Source: Antedon mediterranea (lineage: Eukaryota > Echinodermata > Crinoidea > Comatulida > Antedonidae). From it: a stretch of 64,000 nt of DNA. Under the pieces are notes generated by a model. It worked only from the letters and a program-made list of their open reading frames with translations. It was not told where the DNA came from and searched no databases. Positions 63,652 to 64,000 of this stretch are shown here, in pieces. The stretch lies in the NCBI RefSeq assembly GCF_964355755.1, contig NC_092672.1, forward strand, positions 2,852,001 through 2,916,000, written 5' to 3'. The first letter of the stretch is position 1. The number at the start of each line of letters is the position of its first letter. The position numbers and the translations under genes are program-made.

Positions 63652-63910
63652 TTAGAGGATCAAAAATAAGTAGAGTGACCTATAAATAATAATAATTTAT
63701 TATGAATTTGGAAGACTGGCTTACTGTATATACCAGAGTGGGCTTATATTTGAAATATAAAAAGGATGGGCCTATACCTGGGTCAGTAAAGTAATAAAGA
63801 AAGTGAGATGAGTTTAATGCCCAGGGGGGGGGGGGGACCCATCAAAAACAAACACACATACATAGAATACAGTTAGAATAGAAATACCAAATACCAAAAA
63901 CCATAGATAA

Positions 63911-64000
63911 AGCTCTGTCTACACTATCAAACTTTATGCGACAAAAAAATGTGATGTGCCCATATGGACATGATGATGTCATATCACTACCACATTTGGG
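63911..64000. mobile_element. MITE family I copy, cut by the window edge
   Basis: AGCTCTGTCTACACTATCAA and the family core up to CACATTTGGG. A run of 13 G lies nearby at about 63826-63838. Confidence 0.8.

Overview
This is eukaryotic, AT-rich, intron-rich animal DNA. The gene set (mitoribosomal MRPL44, a cytosolic sulfotransferase, two secreted matrix metalloproteinases, two rhodopsin-like receptors, and an SRRM2/3/4-type splicing regulator), GT-AG introns of roughly 0.1 to 5 kb, and the abundance of AGGCCT-rich tracts and short inverted-repeat transposons suggest an invertebrate deuterostome, most likely an echinoderm. That assignment is inference, not something the sequence proves. There is no sign of prokaryotic or viral genes. 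All gene models were built by hand from reading frames, GT-AG junctions, intron phase and family motifs. Layout, left to right: the last two exons of MRPL44 (+) enter from the left edge. Next is a tandem pair of paralogous, small, single-pass membrane proteins with one fibronectin-III-like ectodomain (+, 1905-4453 and 8441-11234). They are separated by a 1.36-kb minisatellite of a 42-bp unit. A 4.1-kb gene-free element with ~550-bp inverted arms occupies 12.0-16.1 kb. A complete six-exon cytosolic sulfotransferase (-) spans 17172-22469. Two complete eight-exon, secreted, furin-type matrix metalloproteinases (-) follow at 28250-32730 and 38774-45102. They have identical intron phases and so are tandem duplicates. 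Between them lies a cluster of nested palindromes (35.9-38.2 kb). Around 47.7-48.6 kb there is a decayed rhodopsin-like receptor (-) with a deleted first intracellular loop and a frameshift. At 52.4-53.4 kb there is an intact single-exon 7TM receptor (+), with a broken copy of its 5' end about 1 kb upstream and a MITE abutting its stop codon. The right end (55.0-62.7 kb, -) holds the 3' exons of an SRRM2/3/4-like SR protein. Its C terminus reads as the eMIC domain, the module that promotes neural microexon inclusion. This eMIC is split over two exons with an alternative terminal exon between them, so the locus can make eMIC-plus and eMIC-minus proteins. I regard this as the most interesting biology in the window. 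Accessory DNA is dominated by several MITE families. Two carry TTA/TAA target duplications like PIF/Harbinger elements. There are also tRNA-derived SINEs, two copies of a repeat carrying a hammerhead-ribozyme-like core, and several minisatellites. The genes do not form a single pathway. What links them is local tandem duplication (the FN3-like pair, the MMP pair, the receptor fragment) and heavy transposon traffic in introns.
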